DNA of 64,000 nt from Salinisphaera orenii subsp. halophila YIM 95161 (lineage in GTDB: Bacteria; Pseudomonadota; Gammaproteobacteria; Nevskiales; Salinisphaeraceae), in NCBI RefSeq assembly GCF_003732545.1, contig NZ_AYKF01000143.1, positions 1-64,000 of the forward strand, in the 5' to 3' direction. The translations under genes were made by a program, and so were the position numbers. A model generated the notes under the pieces. It saw only the letters and a program-made list of their open reading frames with translations, was not told the origin of the DNA and made no database searches. The stretch's first letter is position 1; each line of letters begins with the position of its first letter. This document shows, in pieces, positions 8,097 through 17,710 of the stretch.

Positions 8097-9047
8097 ATGT
8101 CCCTCACCCCCGAAGTCGCCGGCGTTGTCGCCAGGATGCGCGAAGCCGACATATCCTTCGCCGACCTCGGCCTGGCCGAGGCGCGCCAGTTCTATATCGA
8201 CACCCTGGCGGCAAGCGGCGGCGAGCCGGTGCCCATGGGCGAGATCGTGGAGCACGAGCTAACGCTCAACGGTCGCAGCCTGAATGCACGGCGCTATCGC
8301 CCCGAAGGGTTGGCCGAGGGCACCGCGCCGACGCTGGTCTATTTTCACGGCGGTGGTTGGGTTCTGGGCGATCTGGAATCGCACGACCGCGTGTGTCGAC
8401 AACTGGCCCAGCGCGCCGGCTGTCAGCTTGTGGCGGTGGATTATCGCCTGGCGCCGGAGCATTGTCTGCCGACCTCTTCGGACGACGCGATCGCGGCCTA
8501 CGGGTATCTCGTGGAACACGCGGCCGAGTTCGATATCGACGCGCAAAAACTCGCGGTAGGCGGCGACAGCGCGGGCGGGCATCTGTCGGCGGTGGTCGCG
8601 CTGGCCGCGCGCGACGCCGGCTGGCCGCTGGCCTTGCAGGTGTTGGTCTACCCCGCCACCGACTTGCGCGAGGCCGCGCGCAAGTATCCGTCGAAGGGGC
8701 GCAACGCGAACGTGCCGCCGCTCACGGCCGAACTCATGGCCTGGTTCGGCCAGCGCAGCGTGGATGTGAATACCGACCCGCTCGACTGGCGGGTGTCGCC
8801 GATTCTGGCGGAAACGCTGGAAGGCACGGCACCCGCGCTCGTGATCACCGCCGGCGCCGATGTGCTCATGGATGAAGGCGTGCTCTATGCCGCGCGCCTG
8901 GCCGATGACGGCGTGGACGTCGATCATGCTCACTACCCGGGCGTGATTCACGGCTTCATCGAGATGCAAGCCTGGCTGGCGGCGACCGGGGAGATGATGG
9001 ACCGGATCGCCGCCGCGGTGCGCAGGCATCTGGCTATCCCCGGCTAA
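8097..9047 (+). CDS. Alpha/beta hydrolase, hormone-sensitive-lipase (bacterial esterase) family
   Basis: A 316-residue esterase or lipase. The oxyanion motif HGGGW is near residue 84, the nucleophile motif GDSAGG near 160, the acid sits in ITAGADVLMDEG, and the catalytic His is in GVIHGFI. These are the signatures of family IV esterases, which hydrolyse short or medium acyl esters. I place the start at 8097, where AAGGA lies 7 bases upstream; the longer open frame to 8031 lacks such a site. There is no signal peptide, so it is cytoplasmic. Substrate unknown. Confidence 0.9.
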   Translation: MSLTPEVAGVVARMREADISFADLGLAEARQFYIDTLAASGGEPVPMGEIVEHELTLNGRSLNARRYRPEGLAEGTAPTLVYFHGGGWVLGDLESHDRVCRQLAQRAGCQLVAVDYRLAPEHCLPTSSDDAIAAYGYLVEHAAEFDIDAQKLAVGGDSAGGHLSAVVALAARDAGWPLALQVLVYPATDLREAARKYPSKGRNANVPPLTAELMAWFGQRSVDVNTDPLDWRVSPILAETLEGTAPALVITAGADVLMDEGVLYAARLADDGVDVDHAHYPGVIHGFIEMQAWLAATGEMMDRIAAAVRRHLAIPG

Positions 9048-9363
9048 AGCATTTGTTTGCAAGCGTTCGGGGTTGCGACATGACGGTGCGATCCCGTGTT
9101 TCAGACGAACAAGAGACGGACTACGCCTTGTAGCGCCCTCAGCTGTTCCGGTTCTGACTTCGCACTACACGACGCCCGCTCGACCCGCGCGCCCGATCAA
9201 GGGGCGAGAAATACAGATTACTTTCGGAGGCGCTACGAGCGTATTCTAATCAGTCAGCCTTTTGACACTGAATACGGAGGTGCAGTCGCTCATAGCTTTC
9301 GGCATCAACGCGCCCGTGATCGGCCGGCTCGGCGCTGGATCACGTTCATTCAGAGGTCTAACC
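9048..9363. other. Intergenic gap upstream of the aquaporin gene
   Basis: No gene. The second half (about 9200-9300) is visibly richer in A+T and probably contains the aquaporin promoter. A TTTTGACAC string near 9260 has no well-placed -10 box. Confidence 0.4.
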
Positions 9364-10095
9364 ATGGTCACCTTGCCCCAACGGCTGTTCGCGGAATCGT
9401 TCGGTACGTTCTGGTTGGTGTTCGGCGGGTGCGGCAGCGCCGTGCTCGCGGCTTCTTTTCCGGATGTGGGGATCGGCTTGCTGGGCGTGAGCCTAGCGTT
9501 CGGCCTGACGTTGTTGACGATGGCCTATTCGATTGGTCATATCTCAGGATGTCATCTGAACCCCGCGGTGACAGTCGGCCTGTGGGCCGGCGGGCGCTTT
9601 CCCGGCCGGGATATCGCCCCCTACGCCGCGGCGCAGGTGGCCGGCGCGGTGCTGGCTTCGCTGGTGCTGCTCGTAGTGGCCGGCGGCAGCCCGGATTTCG
9701 TGCTGGGCGTGAACGGCCTGGCCGCCAACGGCTACGGCAATCTGTCGCCCGGCCGCTACGACGTCATGGCCTGCATGATCGTGGAGATCGTGCTCACCTT
9801 CGGTTTCCTGATGGTGATTCTCGGCGCAACCGATACCCGCTCGCCGTCGGGTTTCGCGCCGCTGGCGATCGGCATGGCGCTCACGCTCATCCACCTGATT
9901 AGCATTCCAATCACCAATACTTCGGTGAATCCGGCCCGCAGTACCGGCCCGGCGCTGATCGTCGGCGGGTTCGCGCTGCAACAACTGTGGCTGTTCTGGC
10001 TCGCCCCGATTGCGGGTGCACTCGCCGCGGGCGTGGGCTATCGCATGCTGGCGGGCCAGCCGCCGGCGCCGCCCGTGGTCGGGGAGGCGATCTAG
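9364..10095 (+). CDS. aqpZ: Aquaporin Z-type water channel
   Basis: A 243-residue inner-membrane protein of the MIP family. Both pore motifs are present: HLNPAVTVG after the second span and [14 protein letters not shown] after the fifth, giving the two NPA half-helices. The arginine following the second NPA, together with the sequence order, fits a water-selective aquaporin rather than a glycerol facilitator. The start at 9364 follows an AGAGGT site. The open frame continues upstream, but without hydrophobic or conserved sequence. It probably helps with fast water flux under osmotic change, in keeping with the betaine-type carrier at 30423. Confidence 0.93.
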   Translation: MVTLPQRLFAESFGTFWLVFGGCGSAVLAASFPDVGIGLLGVSLAFGLTLLTMAYSIGHISGCHLNPAVTVGLWAGGRFPGRDIAPYAAAQVAGAVLASLVLLVVAGGSPDFVLGVNGLAANGYGNLSPGRYDVMACMIVEIVLTFGFLMVILGATDTRSPSGFAPLAIGMALTLIHLISIPITNTSVNPARSTGPALIVGGFALQQLWLFWLAPIAGALAAGVGYRMLAGQPPAPPVVGEAI

Positions 10096-10952
10096 AATCC
10101 GGCCCCTCGCCCGACGCCGGGACCGATCGCGCTGCGCGTATATCCGGCGCGGGCGGGCCCGGTGGCGATCGAAAGTCCGGTGCAGGGCGAGCCGGTCGTC
10201 ATACGCGCAGGTAGGCGGCCATCGTGCGCTTAGGCGCGGGATTCGGCGCCTGCCCCCCCCCTAGCGCTCTCCTGCCACACTCGCCCAAGGCTTTTTCGTT
10301 GCCAACGCCCGGGCCAGCGCAACGCCTAAGCGGTCGTGGACCGCCCCAGGCGGGTCAACCGGTATTTTAGATCCCGCCTTGCATGGGCCATGCAGAGCGG
10401 TGCGTTCCGCTCTCCACTACAACACAGCGGCGCTCTTGGAGCGCCTCTTGAGCATGCGATGACATAAGCGTTGTCCAGGTGGCGCGTTGGATAACCGAGC
10501 GACAAGGTCTGGAGGGGTACAGCTAGTCGCCACGCCGAACTGGCGAGCGCTCACGATTCGTCAGCCCGATGCTGGCCCAGCGTTCGCACCTCGTGGGCAA
10601 AAGTGCGCGCCTGGGAGACGATGCGGGCCAGGTGGTGGCGATGTACGGCCCGGCAATAACCTGCGCCACGAAGACCGCCACCGATCAAAAGGCTGCCGCC
10701 CCTGATCATCGCCAGGGCGAAGCGACGGTGACCATGGGCTTCGCATCCAAGGCGAGCGTAGGCGCGAGCATGCGCGTGGGATTAATGAACGGACCACGTC
10801 AGGTCAGCCGTGTTCGAACAGACATATCGATAGTCGTGCCTGAACCCCAAGAGAGCATCTAACGCCGAACTCCCGCCGCAACGCCATATAATGCGCGGCT
10901 TTCGTTCCAGCCCCATTCCGCTAGGGGATATCAAACTCGAGGAGGCAGCCAG
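10096..10952. other. Long intergenic region with two hairpins
   Basis: 857 bases with no gene I can support; the open frames here are short and lack family signals. It contains a run of nine C near 10253 and tandem stem-loops at 10394-10445. Confidence 0.5.
10394..10445. other. Tandem stem-loops
   Basis: Stem 1 is AGAGCGG/CCGCTCT (10394-10400 and 10407-10413) with a 6-base loop. Stem 2 is GGCGCTC/GAGCGCC (10429-10435 and 10439-10445) with a 3-base loop. Neither has a U tract. They could belong to a leader, a small RNA or a bidirectional transcription stop. Confidence 0.35.
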
Positions 10953-11609
10953 GTGCTCAGCCATAATCGCCGTGAGCGCACGATCGCGATCGGGCTGGCC
11001 GGTCTGGCCGGCTACGTGGACGCACTCGGCTTCATGACGCTGGGCGGTTATTTCATCGCCTTTATGAGCGGCAACACCACCCGACTGGGCGTCGGCGGCG
11101 TGCGCGACATCGCCACCGCGCTATTGCCTGCGGCGATCATTGCGTTGTTTGTCGTCGGGGTCATGCTGGGCACGCTGATCCACCACGCGATCGGCAGACG
11201 ACAGCGCGTGGCGGTGATGGCGCTCGTCACGTTGTTGCTCCTGAGTGCCGCGCTGGCCGCCGAAGCCGACGGCCGCTGGCCCGCGGTGTTGTGCATGGCG
11301 TTGGCTATGGGCGCCGTGAACACGGTCTTCCAACGCAACGGGGAGGTCAGCCTTGGCGTCACTTACATGACGGGTGCGCTGGTCAAGCTAGGGCAGCGAT
11401 TGACTGGCGTGGTGCTCGGCGGTAACCGCCTGGCCTGGGTTTGGTATTTCCTGCTTTGGCTTGCGCTTCTCGCCGGCACGATGGCCGGCAGCGCCGCTTA
11501 CCTGATGTTCGGCCTACAAGGCCTCTGGCTCGCCGTTGCGGCCGCGCTCGTGATCTGTGGTCTTTTGTGGCATTGGCCGGCCATGCCCCAGCGACGACCG
11601 ATGTCATAG
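10953..11609 (+). CDS. DUF1275 (YoaK-type) membrane protein
   Basis: A 218-residue inner-membrane protein of the DUF1275 family. The family opening is clear (GLAGYVDALGFMTLGGYFIA then FMSGNTTRLG), followed by about five or six more hydrophobic segments. It starts with GTG at 10953 behind a good GAGGAGG site. No transport substrate has been firmly established for the family. It stands alone between non-coding stretches. Confidence 0.88.
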   Translation: MLSHNRRERTIAIGLAGLAGYVDALGFMTLGGYFIAFMSGNTTRLGVGGVRDIATALLPAAIIALFVVGVMLGTLIHHAIGRRQRVAVMALVTLLLLSAALAAEADGRWPAVLCMALAMGAVNTVFQRNGEVSLGVTYMTGALVKLGQRLTGVVLGGNRLAWVWYFLLWLALLAGTMAGSAAYLMFGLQGLWLAVAAALVICGLLWHWPAMPQRRPMS

Positions 11610-11838
11610 ACGACGTGCCTCGGCGGGATCCTCGCTGCGTCCTCGCAAAAAGTGATGGCACGATGAAAGTATTGGCGGAGATCCCGGGATCGAATCAGAT
11701 CGTTTCTTTTGGACCGCGTTGACCGCAGTACAGTCTCGCTGCCGCGGTTCGGCCGCCTGCAAGGAAAAGTCTGGACGCCGGATGCAGGCGGGCACGCAAA
11801 CTCACGAGACACGCGCCTATAAGACTGAAGCCGCACCG

Positions 11839-12404
11839 ATGAAGTACCGCTTAGCGCCCGCCTTTATCGCCCTGACAGTCGCCGCCAGTCTACTCGGCGG
11901 GTGCGTGAGCCTGCCCGAAGGCACGAAGGCACGACGGCCGTCGAGCCGTTCGCGCTCGATCGCTATCTCGGCCGCTGGTACGAGATCGCGCGTCTGGATC
12001 ATGGTTTCGAGGAGGGCCTGGACTGCGTGACGGCCACCTATAGCCTGCGCGACGACGGCGGTGTGCGCGTGGTCAACCGCGGCGTGGATCTTTCCGAGGG
12101 GGAAGCGAGCGAGGCGGTCGGCAAGGCGTATTTCGTGGCGGGCGAAGACACGGGCCGCTTCAAGGTCAGCTTCTTCGGCCCGTTCTATGGCGGCTATAAC
12201 GTGCTGGCTCTCGACGAGGACTATACGACGGCTATCGTCGGCGGCCCGAATCGGGATTATCTCTGGATTCTGGCCCGCGAGCCGGCGCTGCCCGCGGCCG
12301 AACGCAGCGCGCTCGTGGCGCAGGCGGCCGCGATGGATTTCGATACGGCCGAACTCATCTATCCGAGACGGGGCGCCGCCTGCGCACCCTATCGCGACGA
12401 ATAG
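11839..12404 (+). pseudogene. blc: Bacterial lipocalin (Blc), broken by an 8-bp tandem duplication
   Basis: The N-terminal part reads a lipoprotein signal (MKYRLAPAFIALTVAASLLG, then GC as lipobox cysteine) to LPEGT. The next frame then carries the full lipocalin body: FALDRYLGRWYEIARLDHGF, NRGVDLSEGE, GPFYGGYNVLALD and NRDYLWILARE. The frames are joined by a direct duplication of GAAGGCAC (11917-11924 and 11925-11932). Removing one copy restores a continuous 185-residue protein. Intact Blc is an outer-membrane lipoprotein that binds lysophospholipids and fatty acids. The downstream half keeps good coding sequence, so the break is recent, reversible, or an assembly error. A GTG at 11901 could restart translation, but without the signal peptide. 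Confidence 0.88.
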
Positions 12405-12480
12405 CGCGCCGGGCGCGGGCGCCGGGCCCTCGGCCCGGACCGCGGCTCGACTCAAGCAGGTTCATCGACGTGCGCGCGCC

Positions 12481-14025
12481 TCAGCCGCCGTAATACGTCG
12501 AGGCGCCGGGCCCCAGCGGCAGGCCGAGCAGCATCCAGACGATCAGCAGCAGCGTCCAGAACAGCAGGAAGGCCAGCGAGAACGGCAGCATGATCGAGAT
12601 CAGCGAGCCGATGCGCAGATTCTTGTCGTACTGCTGGGCGTAGGCAATGATCAACGCGAAATACGGCATCAGCGGCGTGATGATATTGGTCGAGGAGTCC
12701 GCGACGCGGTAGGCCATCTGGGTCAGCTCGGGTGAGTAGCCGAGCTGCATCATGATCGGCACGAACACCGGCGCCAGAATCGCCCATTTGGCCGAGGCGC
12801 TGCCGATGAACAGGTTGATGAAGCCCACGATCACGACGAACAGAATCAGCAGCGGGACACCGCCCAGGCTGATGGCCTGCAGGAATTCGGCGCCGTAGAC
12901 CGCCATGAAGATGCCGAGATTGGACTCGGCGAACCAGGCGACGAACTGGCCGGCGGTGAAGGCCAGCATGATGAACATGCCCATGCCGGCCATGGTGTCC
13001 GACAGCTTGTGGGCGACGTCGCTGTCGTTCTTGACGGCCCCGGTGACGACACCGTAGACCAGCCCGGGCACGAAGAAGATGATCAGCAGCACGACCGCCA
13101 GCGACTCCATGAACGGCGATTGCACAATCGCCCCGCCCTCGCCGCGCAGCGGCGCGCCCGGCGGCACGACCAGCAGCGCCATCAGGGCGACCGTCACGAG
13201 GAACGCCACGCCGGCCCACTTCATGCCGCGCCTGTCCTGCGCGGTGATGGTCGTAGTCTCGTCGTCGCGGGACTCGTCTTCGTAACCCCCCTGGTAACGG
13301 CCCAGGCGCGGCTCGACCACGAACTGGCTGACGAGCGTGCCGACGAGCGCCAAGAAGAAGGTCGAGGCGATGATGAAGAAATAGTTCATCGCCAGGTTCA
13401 TCGATTCGGCATAGGCCGGGTCGATGGTGGCGGCCGCCTCGATCGTGAGCTGGCCGAGGACCACGTCGACCGCCGAGAGCAGCAGATTGGCGCTATAGCC
13501 GGCCGACACGCCGGCGAAAGCCGCCGCCAGGCCGGCGATCGGGTGGCGTCCGAGGGCGGCGAAGATCATCGCGCCGAGCGGCGGCAGCACGACATAACCG
13601 GCGTCGGAGGCCAGGCTCGAGAGGATTCCGGCGAACACCAGGCCGAAAGTGATCAGCGACTTGGGAATGGACAGGATGAAGCTGCGCAGCAGTACGCTGA
13701 TCAGCCCGGTGCGCTCGGCCATCCCGATGCCGATCATCGTGGCCAGCACCACGCCCAGCGGCGCGAAGCCGATGAAGTTGTCGACCAGCGAGCCGAAGAT
13801 ATACCGGATGCCCTCGCCGGACAGCAGGTTGTTGACCGTGACCGCTTCGCCCCCGCCGGGCGGCTCGACCGAGATCCCGGTGAGCGACAGCAGCGCCGAC
13901 ACCACGGCCACGAGCCCTGCCAGCAATGCGAAGAGCGTGACGGGATGGGGCAGACGATTGCCTGTCCGCTCGACCCCGTTGAGCATCCGCTGCAGCAGAT
14001 TGTTCTGCATCCCCCGGTCGTTCAT
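12481..14025 (-). CDS. AbgT-family transporter
   Basis: A 514-residue inner-membrane carrier of the AbgT family, whose characterised members move p-aminobenzoyl-glutamate or export sulfonamides by a cation or proton gradient. It begins MNDRGMQNNLLQRMLNGVER, then NRLPHPVTLFALLAG. Further family blocks are SDAGYVVLPPLGAMIFAALG, the HPIAGLAAAFAGVSAGYSAN hairpin region, and near the C terminus SSTNIITPLMPYFALIIAYA. The start at 14025 follows AAGGGAAC; the open frame continues upstream without transporter sequence. It is divergent from ychJ. The natural substrate here is not shown. Confidence 0.92.
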   Translation of the reverse strand: MNDRGMQNNLLQRMLNGVERTGNRLPHPVTLFALLAGLVAVVSALLSLTGISVEPPGGGEAVTVNNLLSGEGIRYIFGSLVDNFIGFAPLGVVLATMIGIGMAERTGLISVLLRSFILSIPKSLITFGLVFAGILSSLASDAGYVVLPPLGAMIFAALGRHPIAGLAAAFAGVSAGYSANLLLSAVDVVLGQLTIEAAATIDPAYAESMNLAMNYFFIIASTFFLALVGTLVSQFVVEPRLGRYQGGYEDESRDDETTTITAQDRRGMKWAGVAFLVTVALMALLVVPPGAPLRGEGGAIVQSPFMESLAVVLLIIFFVPGLVYGVVTGAVKNDSDVAHKLSDTMAGMGMFIMLAFTAGQFVAWFAESNLGIFMAVYGAEFLQAISLGGVPLLILFVVIVGFINLFIGSASAKWAILAPVFVPIMMQLGYSPELTQMAYRVADSSTNIITPLMPYFALIIAYAQQYDKNLRIGSLISIMLPFSLAFLLFWTLLLIVWMLLGLPLGPGASTYYGG

Positions 14026-14204
14026 CGTCCTGTTCCCTTTGCTTGAAGCCGCCACATGCGCGCCTGCCGATTCCCCATTCGGTAGAGGCCATGCTGACCG
14101 GCCGTTCGGCTCTCGGCACGAGACGACGCATCGCCCCGGCACGTTGAGACGCGGCCCGCCCCGCTACATGATGGCGCAATCGTTCCCGCATCGTAACGTT
14201 CGCC

Positions 14205-14645
14205 ATGACGTGCCCCTGCCAGTCCGGCCGCCCTTACGACCAATGCTGCGGGCCCTGCCACCGCGGCGAACCGGCGCCGGCGCCCGAAGCGCTGATGCGT
14301 GCGCGCTACAGCGCGTATGCGCTGGGCGACGCGGCGTACGTGCAGTCGAGCTGGCACCCCGACACGCGACCGGCCACGCTCGATCTCCCGAGCGGCGACC
14401 ACTGGCTGGGCCTCGCCGTGCTGGACAGCGGTGAAGATGGCGATACCGGCCGGGTGCATTTTCGCGCGACCTGCCGCGACGATGGCGACTTTGCGGTCCT
14501 GGAGGAACGCTCACGCTTCGTACGCGAACAGGGCCAGTGGTTCTATGTCGACGGCGACCACGCGGTCACGGCGCTCAAACCCGGTCGTAACGATCCCTGC
14601 CCCTGTGGCAGCGGGCGCAAGTTCAAGAAATGCTGCGCGGCCTGA
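14205..14645 (+). CDS. ychJ: YchJ family SEC-C motif protein
   Basis: A 146-residue protein with zinc-binding SEC-C motifs at both ends: [13 protein letters not shown] at residues 3-15 and [13 protein letters not shown] at the C terminus. A middle domain ([20 protein letters not shown], then the [18 protein letters not shown] sheet) matches the UPF0225/NTF2-like core. SEC-C motifs in SecA contact SecB and ribosomes; YchJ itself has no firmly assigned role. The ATG at 14205 begins four residues before the first cysteine pair. No partner gene. Confidence 0.93.
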   Translation: MTCPCQSGRPYDQCCGPCHRGEPAPAPEALMRARYSAYALGDAAYVQSSWHPDTRPATLDLPSGDHWLGLAVLDSGEDGDTGRVHFRATCRDDGDFAVLEERSRFVREQGQWFYVDGDHAVTALKPGRNDPCPCGSGRKFKKCCAA

Positions 14646-14709
14646 GCGCCGGCAACCATCGAAACGGCGCAGGCGCCATTGGCCGCGCCCGCCCGCAGCC
14701 GATCAGGCC

Positions 14710-15729
14710 CTAGTACACCACGCGGTTGCGGCCGCCGAACTTCGCCTCGTAGAGCTTTTTATCGGCGGTGTGCAGCATGGGGTCGAGCTGTTCGCCCGGC
14801 GTGGTGGCGCAGGCCACACCGATGCTGGCCGTGAGCGCGAGCACGGCGTCGTTGTGGTGACAGCGCAGGGCTTCGATCACGACCCGCAGGCGCTCGGCGA
14901 GATGACGCGCCTGGCTGACATCGGTGCGAGGTAACAGCACGCAGAATTCCTCGCCGCCCAGGCGACAGGCGACGTCCTGCTGGCGGGTCTGCTCGCGCAG
15001 GGTCTCGGCGATCCGCCGCAGCACCGCGTCGCCGGTCGCGTGGCCGTGCGCGTCGTTGATGCGTTTGAAGTAGTCGAGATCGAGCATCAGCAGCGACAGC
15101 GGCAACGCGCCTTCGCCTGCCGCACGCTGGAAGGCCTGCTCGAGCTGGGCGCGGTTGGGCAGGCCGGTCAGGGGATCGGTGAGCGCCTGCTGCGAGAGCT
15201 CGCGTTCGGCGCTCTCGCGCCGGGCCTCGTAGAAGTGCGAGAACATATAGCCCCAGGCGGTCACGGCCAGCACGTTGGCCGTGGCACCCGGCGAGCTCAC
15301 GACCAGAGCGGTGCCGAAACGCCAGAGAAACAGTCCGCCGGCCACCGCGAGATAGAACGCGGAGAACAGGCCGCCCCACCGGCGCCCCAACAGGAGATGA
15401 GCCGTGATCGGCATGACCATGACCCAGCTGAATACGGTGATCGAGGTCGTCGGCGAGGCCAGCGCATAGATCGTGGCCGCATAGAGCGATACGAGATAGA
15501 ACAGACACCAGCGCCGAAGATGGTAGGTGCCCTGCACGATGGGCAGCATCAACAGCACCAGCAGAACCAACGCAGCCTCGATCGTCATCAGCCAGTAACG
15601 CTCGGCGAAGAAGTTGACGACGACGAAGATCGCGCCGAAGAAAGCCGTGAAGGCCAACAGCAGACGCAGAAGCTGGCGTCGATGCTGGTGCGACAGGGGC
15701 ATGCCCTGGTCCGGTGAGGCGCGGTTCAT
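14710..15729 (-). CDS. Diguanylate cyclase with N-terminal membrane sensor
   Basis: A 339-residue protein. Five or six hydrophobic spans fill about residues 20-165, then a GGDEF domain with GGEEF at 258-262 makes c-di-GMP from two GTP. An inhibitory site RQQD (249-252) stands exactly five residues before GGEEF, so product feedback is likely. It aligns almost without gaps to the protein at 36711-37811 (HLLLGRR at 111-117, SHFYEA and LTGLPNRA at the same positions in both), so the two are paralogues sharing an unnamed sensor module. It is not in an operon. Confidence 0.93.
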   Translation of the reverse strand: MNRASPDQGMPLSHQHRRQLLRLLLAFTAFFGAIFVVVNFFAERYWLMTIEAALVLLVLLMLPIVQGTYHLRRWCLFYLVSLYAATIYALASPTTSITVFSWVMVMPITAHLLLGRRWGGLFSAFYLAVAGGLFLWRFGTALVVSSPGATANVLAVTAWGYMFSHFYEARRESAERELSQQALTDPLTGLPNRAQLEQAFQRAAGEGALPLSLLMLDLDYFKRINDAHGHATGDAVLRRIAETLREQTRQQDVACRLGGEEFCVLLPRTDVSQARHLAERLRVVIEALRCHHNDAVLALTASIGVACATTPGEQLDPMLHTADKKLYEAKFGGRNRVVY

Positions 15730-16417
15730 TCATCCCCCTGTTTTCTGCCGAGGCCGCATGCCGGGCCGATGCATTTGTATCGGCCGCGCCCGCCGGCCAT
15801 GAATGAACGCAGCGCCGCCGGCCAGGCGCGACAGGTCGTGCGCGGCGAACAACACGGTTATGGGGCATCCGCGTTCGGGAACGTTTCGTCTATCCGGCGC
15901 TGCGCGGCGGTCGGGCCGACCCGAGAAACGGGGCCGCGCCCGACACGGATATCCCGACAGCGGATGGCGCCCTTCCGGCCGCCCCTCATGCAGCCACTCG
16001 CGCTGTTTTCAGCGTGTCCCCACGAACGTCCGCCACCCCGACCCGGATGCCGTCGGCCACGCCGCGGACCCAGCCGTCGGGCCGGAATGGAGGCCGCATT
16101 TGATGATCGACGTAAGGCGCATCGGCGCGCCGCCGGGCGGCTCGTCAATCGAGTGTGACGTCACGTGCGTGCTGGCCTCGTCGATGCGATCAGTCGACCC
16201 GCGCCGTCGGCCGACGGCCGCCAAATGGCGGCGCTACCCGGGGGCAGCCCGACATGTCGGAGCCGGGCGGCAGACGTCCGGCCAAATCCGGCGGCATCGC
16301 GCCGGCTCGACCCGGCGCTCGGCCATACCGGGCGCGGGATGACGACCCGACTTTTTATCGAACAGGCGGCCGCGCGGGACAGAGCGGGCTCGAACGAGGC
16401 GTCGTTGGCCCTGCCGC
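15730..16417. other. Intergenic region, no gene supported
   Basis: 688 bases between two divergent or unrelated genes. Reading frames here are rich in Arg, Pro and Ala in all phases and resemble no family. I see no RNA, repeat or clear terminator. Confidence 0.5.
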
Positions 16418-17005
16418 CTATCGCTGCCCGCCGCTATCGGCGAAATGGCGCCGCACCAGGGCTTTTGCGTGGCGCCACAAGGCGGGGGAGCCGCGCTCGA
16501 TCGTCGGGCCGTAGCGTCCATGCACCTCCCGCTCGGTGACCCGATGCTCGGTCCATGTCCCGCCGTTCGTGAGCGTATTGAGCAGCAGCGGCTGCAGACG
16601 GTCGAGCGTCTTCGCGAAACGGGCTTCCAGCGTTTCCGCCGCCTCGAATTCCCGCCACAGGCCGGCGAACGTCGCCGCCTGGTCGTCGGGGAGCAGGCCG
16701 AACAATCGCTCGGCCGCGGCGTTTTCCCGCGCTTCGACCGCCTGACGGTCGTGGTTGCCGTGGATCGGGACGTCGCCGGCGTCGATTTCGACGATGTCGT
16801 GAACCAGCAGGAGCTTGATGACGTGGGCGGTATCCACCGCTTCGTCGTCCGACAACACCAGCGCGAACATGGCCAGGTGCCAGGAGTGTTCGGCCGAGTT
16901 CTCGCGCCGGCTGCGGTCGACGAGCGGGGACTGGCGCACCACGGATTTCAGCGCGTCGATTTCCGCAAGAAAACCGAGCTGTTCGGCGATACGAGCTTCC
17001 GACAT
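16418..17005 (-). CDS. HD-domain phosphohydrolase (YfbR-type nucleotidase candidate)
   Basis: A 195-residue HD-superfamily protein. The metal and catalytic pattern is visible: ENSAEHSWHLAMF supplies the first His, LLVHDIVEIDAGD the HD pair and following Asp, and a later Asp lies in KTLDRLQPLLLN. The layout is that of the HD_3/5'-deoxynucleotidase group, which dephosphorylates deoxynucleoside monophosphates with a divalent metal. I use the ATG at 17005, since the longer frame begins with an unsupported TTG. Nucleotidase activity is inferred from family only. Confidence 0.82.
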   Translation of the reverse strand: MSEARIAEQLGFLAEIDALKSVVRQSPLVDRSRRENSAEHSWHLAMFALVLSDDEAVDTAHVIKLLLVHDIVEIDAGDVPIHGNHDRQAVEARENAAAERLFGLLPDDQAATFAGLWREFEAAETLEARFAKTLDRLQPLLLNTLTNGGTWTEHRVTEREVHGRYGPTIERGSPALWRHAKALVRRHFADSGGQR

Positions 17006-17188
17006 GACGTCACCGATTCTGGAGAACGAGCGGCGCAAGGTTAGCGCACAAGCCTCGCAACGGGGCCGCGCGACCCGCGTTTACACGCCCGGGCAACCGA
17101 TGCGCCCGCCGGCCGCCGCTGCCGTCATGTAGACAGCCCGGCCGGCCGGTCGGGCCATCGAGCCGACGCCGCTACGACGCGCAGCCGA

Positions 17189-17392
17189 TCACTCGACCGC
17201 GCCGACCGCCCGGCTGACGGCGGCCGGACCGCTGTATTCGTCGTCCGGCAACGCGTCGAGCACCGTACGCACGCCCAGCGGCGCACCCTGCCGTTCGGCG
17301 TGGTCCGCCAGCTGTTGCTTCGAGGCGGGATAGTCGATTCCGGTGAGATAGGTCTGGATCTCCGATGCGCTCGCGTGGTCGGGACGGGCCAT
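17189..17392 (-). CDS. DUF2795 small protein
   Basis: A 67-residue protein with the DUF2795 core: LTGIDYPASKQQLADHAERQ, then VRTVLDALPDDEYSGPAAVS. Such proteins are small, soluble and common in bacteria and archaea, sometimes beside stress genes; their function is not known. The ATG at 17392 has GGAGCA about 6 bases upstream. It lies alone between the HD protein and a divergent MFS exporter. Confidence 0.8.
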   Translation of the reverse strand: MARPDHASASEIQTYLTGIDYPASKQQLADHAERQGAPLGVRTVLDALPDDEYSGPAAVSRAVGAVE

Positions 17393-17710
17393 GAAATGCT
17401 CCGGTTGAACAAAGCGCCAGCCTGCCAGCCGACCGCTCGATCGGACATCCGGTAAATCCCTGGTTTACCGGCGGCCATGAACGTCTGTTGTTGCCGTTGG
17501 GCCAAGCCTTCGAAGCGCCAGCTCCGGGCCAGATGGGAGCCGGTCGGCGGCGCGAGGCCACGAGCGGCGGTCGCGGCCGCTCCCTCGGCCTTGACGATCC
17601 ATCGGCTCGCGCGCCCGTCGAGCCGGCCCGAACGGCCGAACCGCGCCACGTCTCGCCGCCGCGGTGGCCGCGTGGCACAGTGATCGCCGTCCCCGCATTC
17701 GACGCATTCG
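17393..17710. other. Divergent intergenic gap
   Basis: 318 bases separating the DUF2795 gene from the divergent MFS exporter. No gene, repeat or distinct promoter box can be pointed out. Confidence 0.4.

Noticed and set aside
10569-10862. 97-codon frame in the gap before the DUF1275 gene
   Set aside because: No ribosome site and no recognisable domain; third-position use is not gene-like.
15803-16342. Open frame of about 180 codons after the first cyclase
   Set aside because: Composition is Arg/Pro/Gly-rich in every phase, with no start signal or conserved segment; treated as non-coding.
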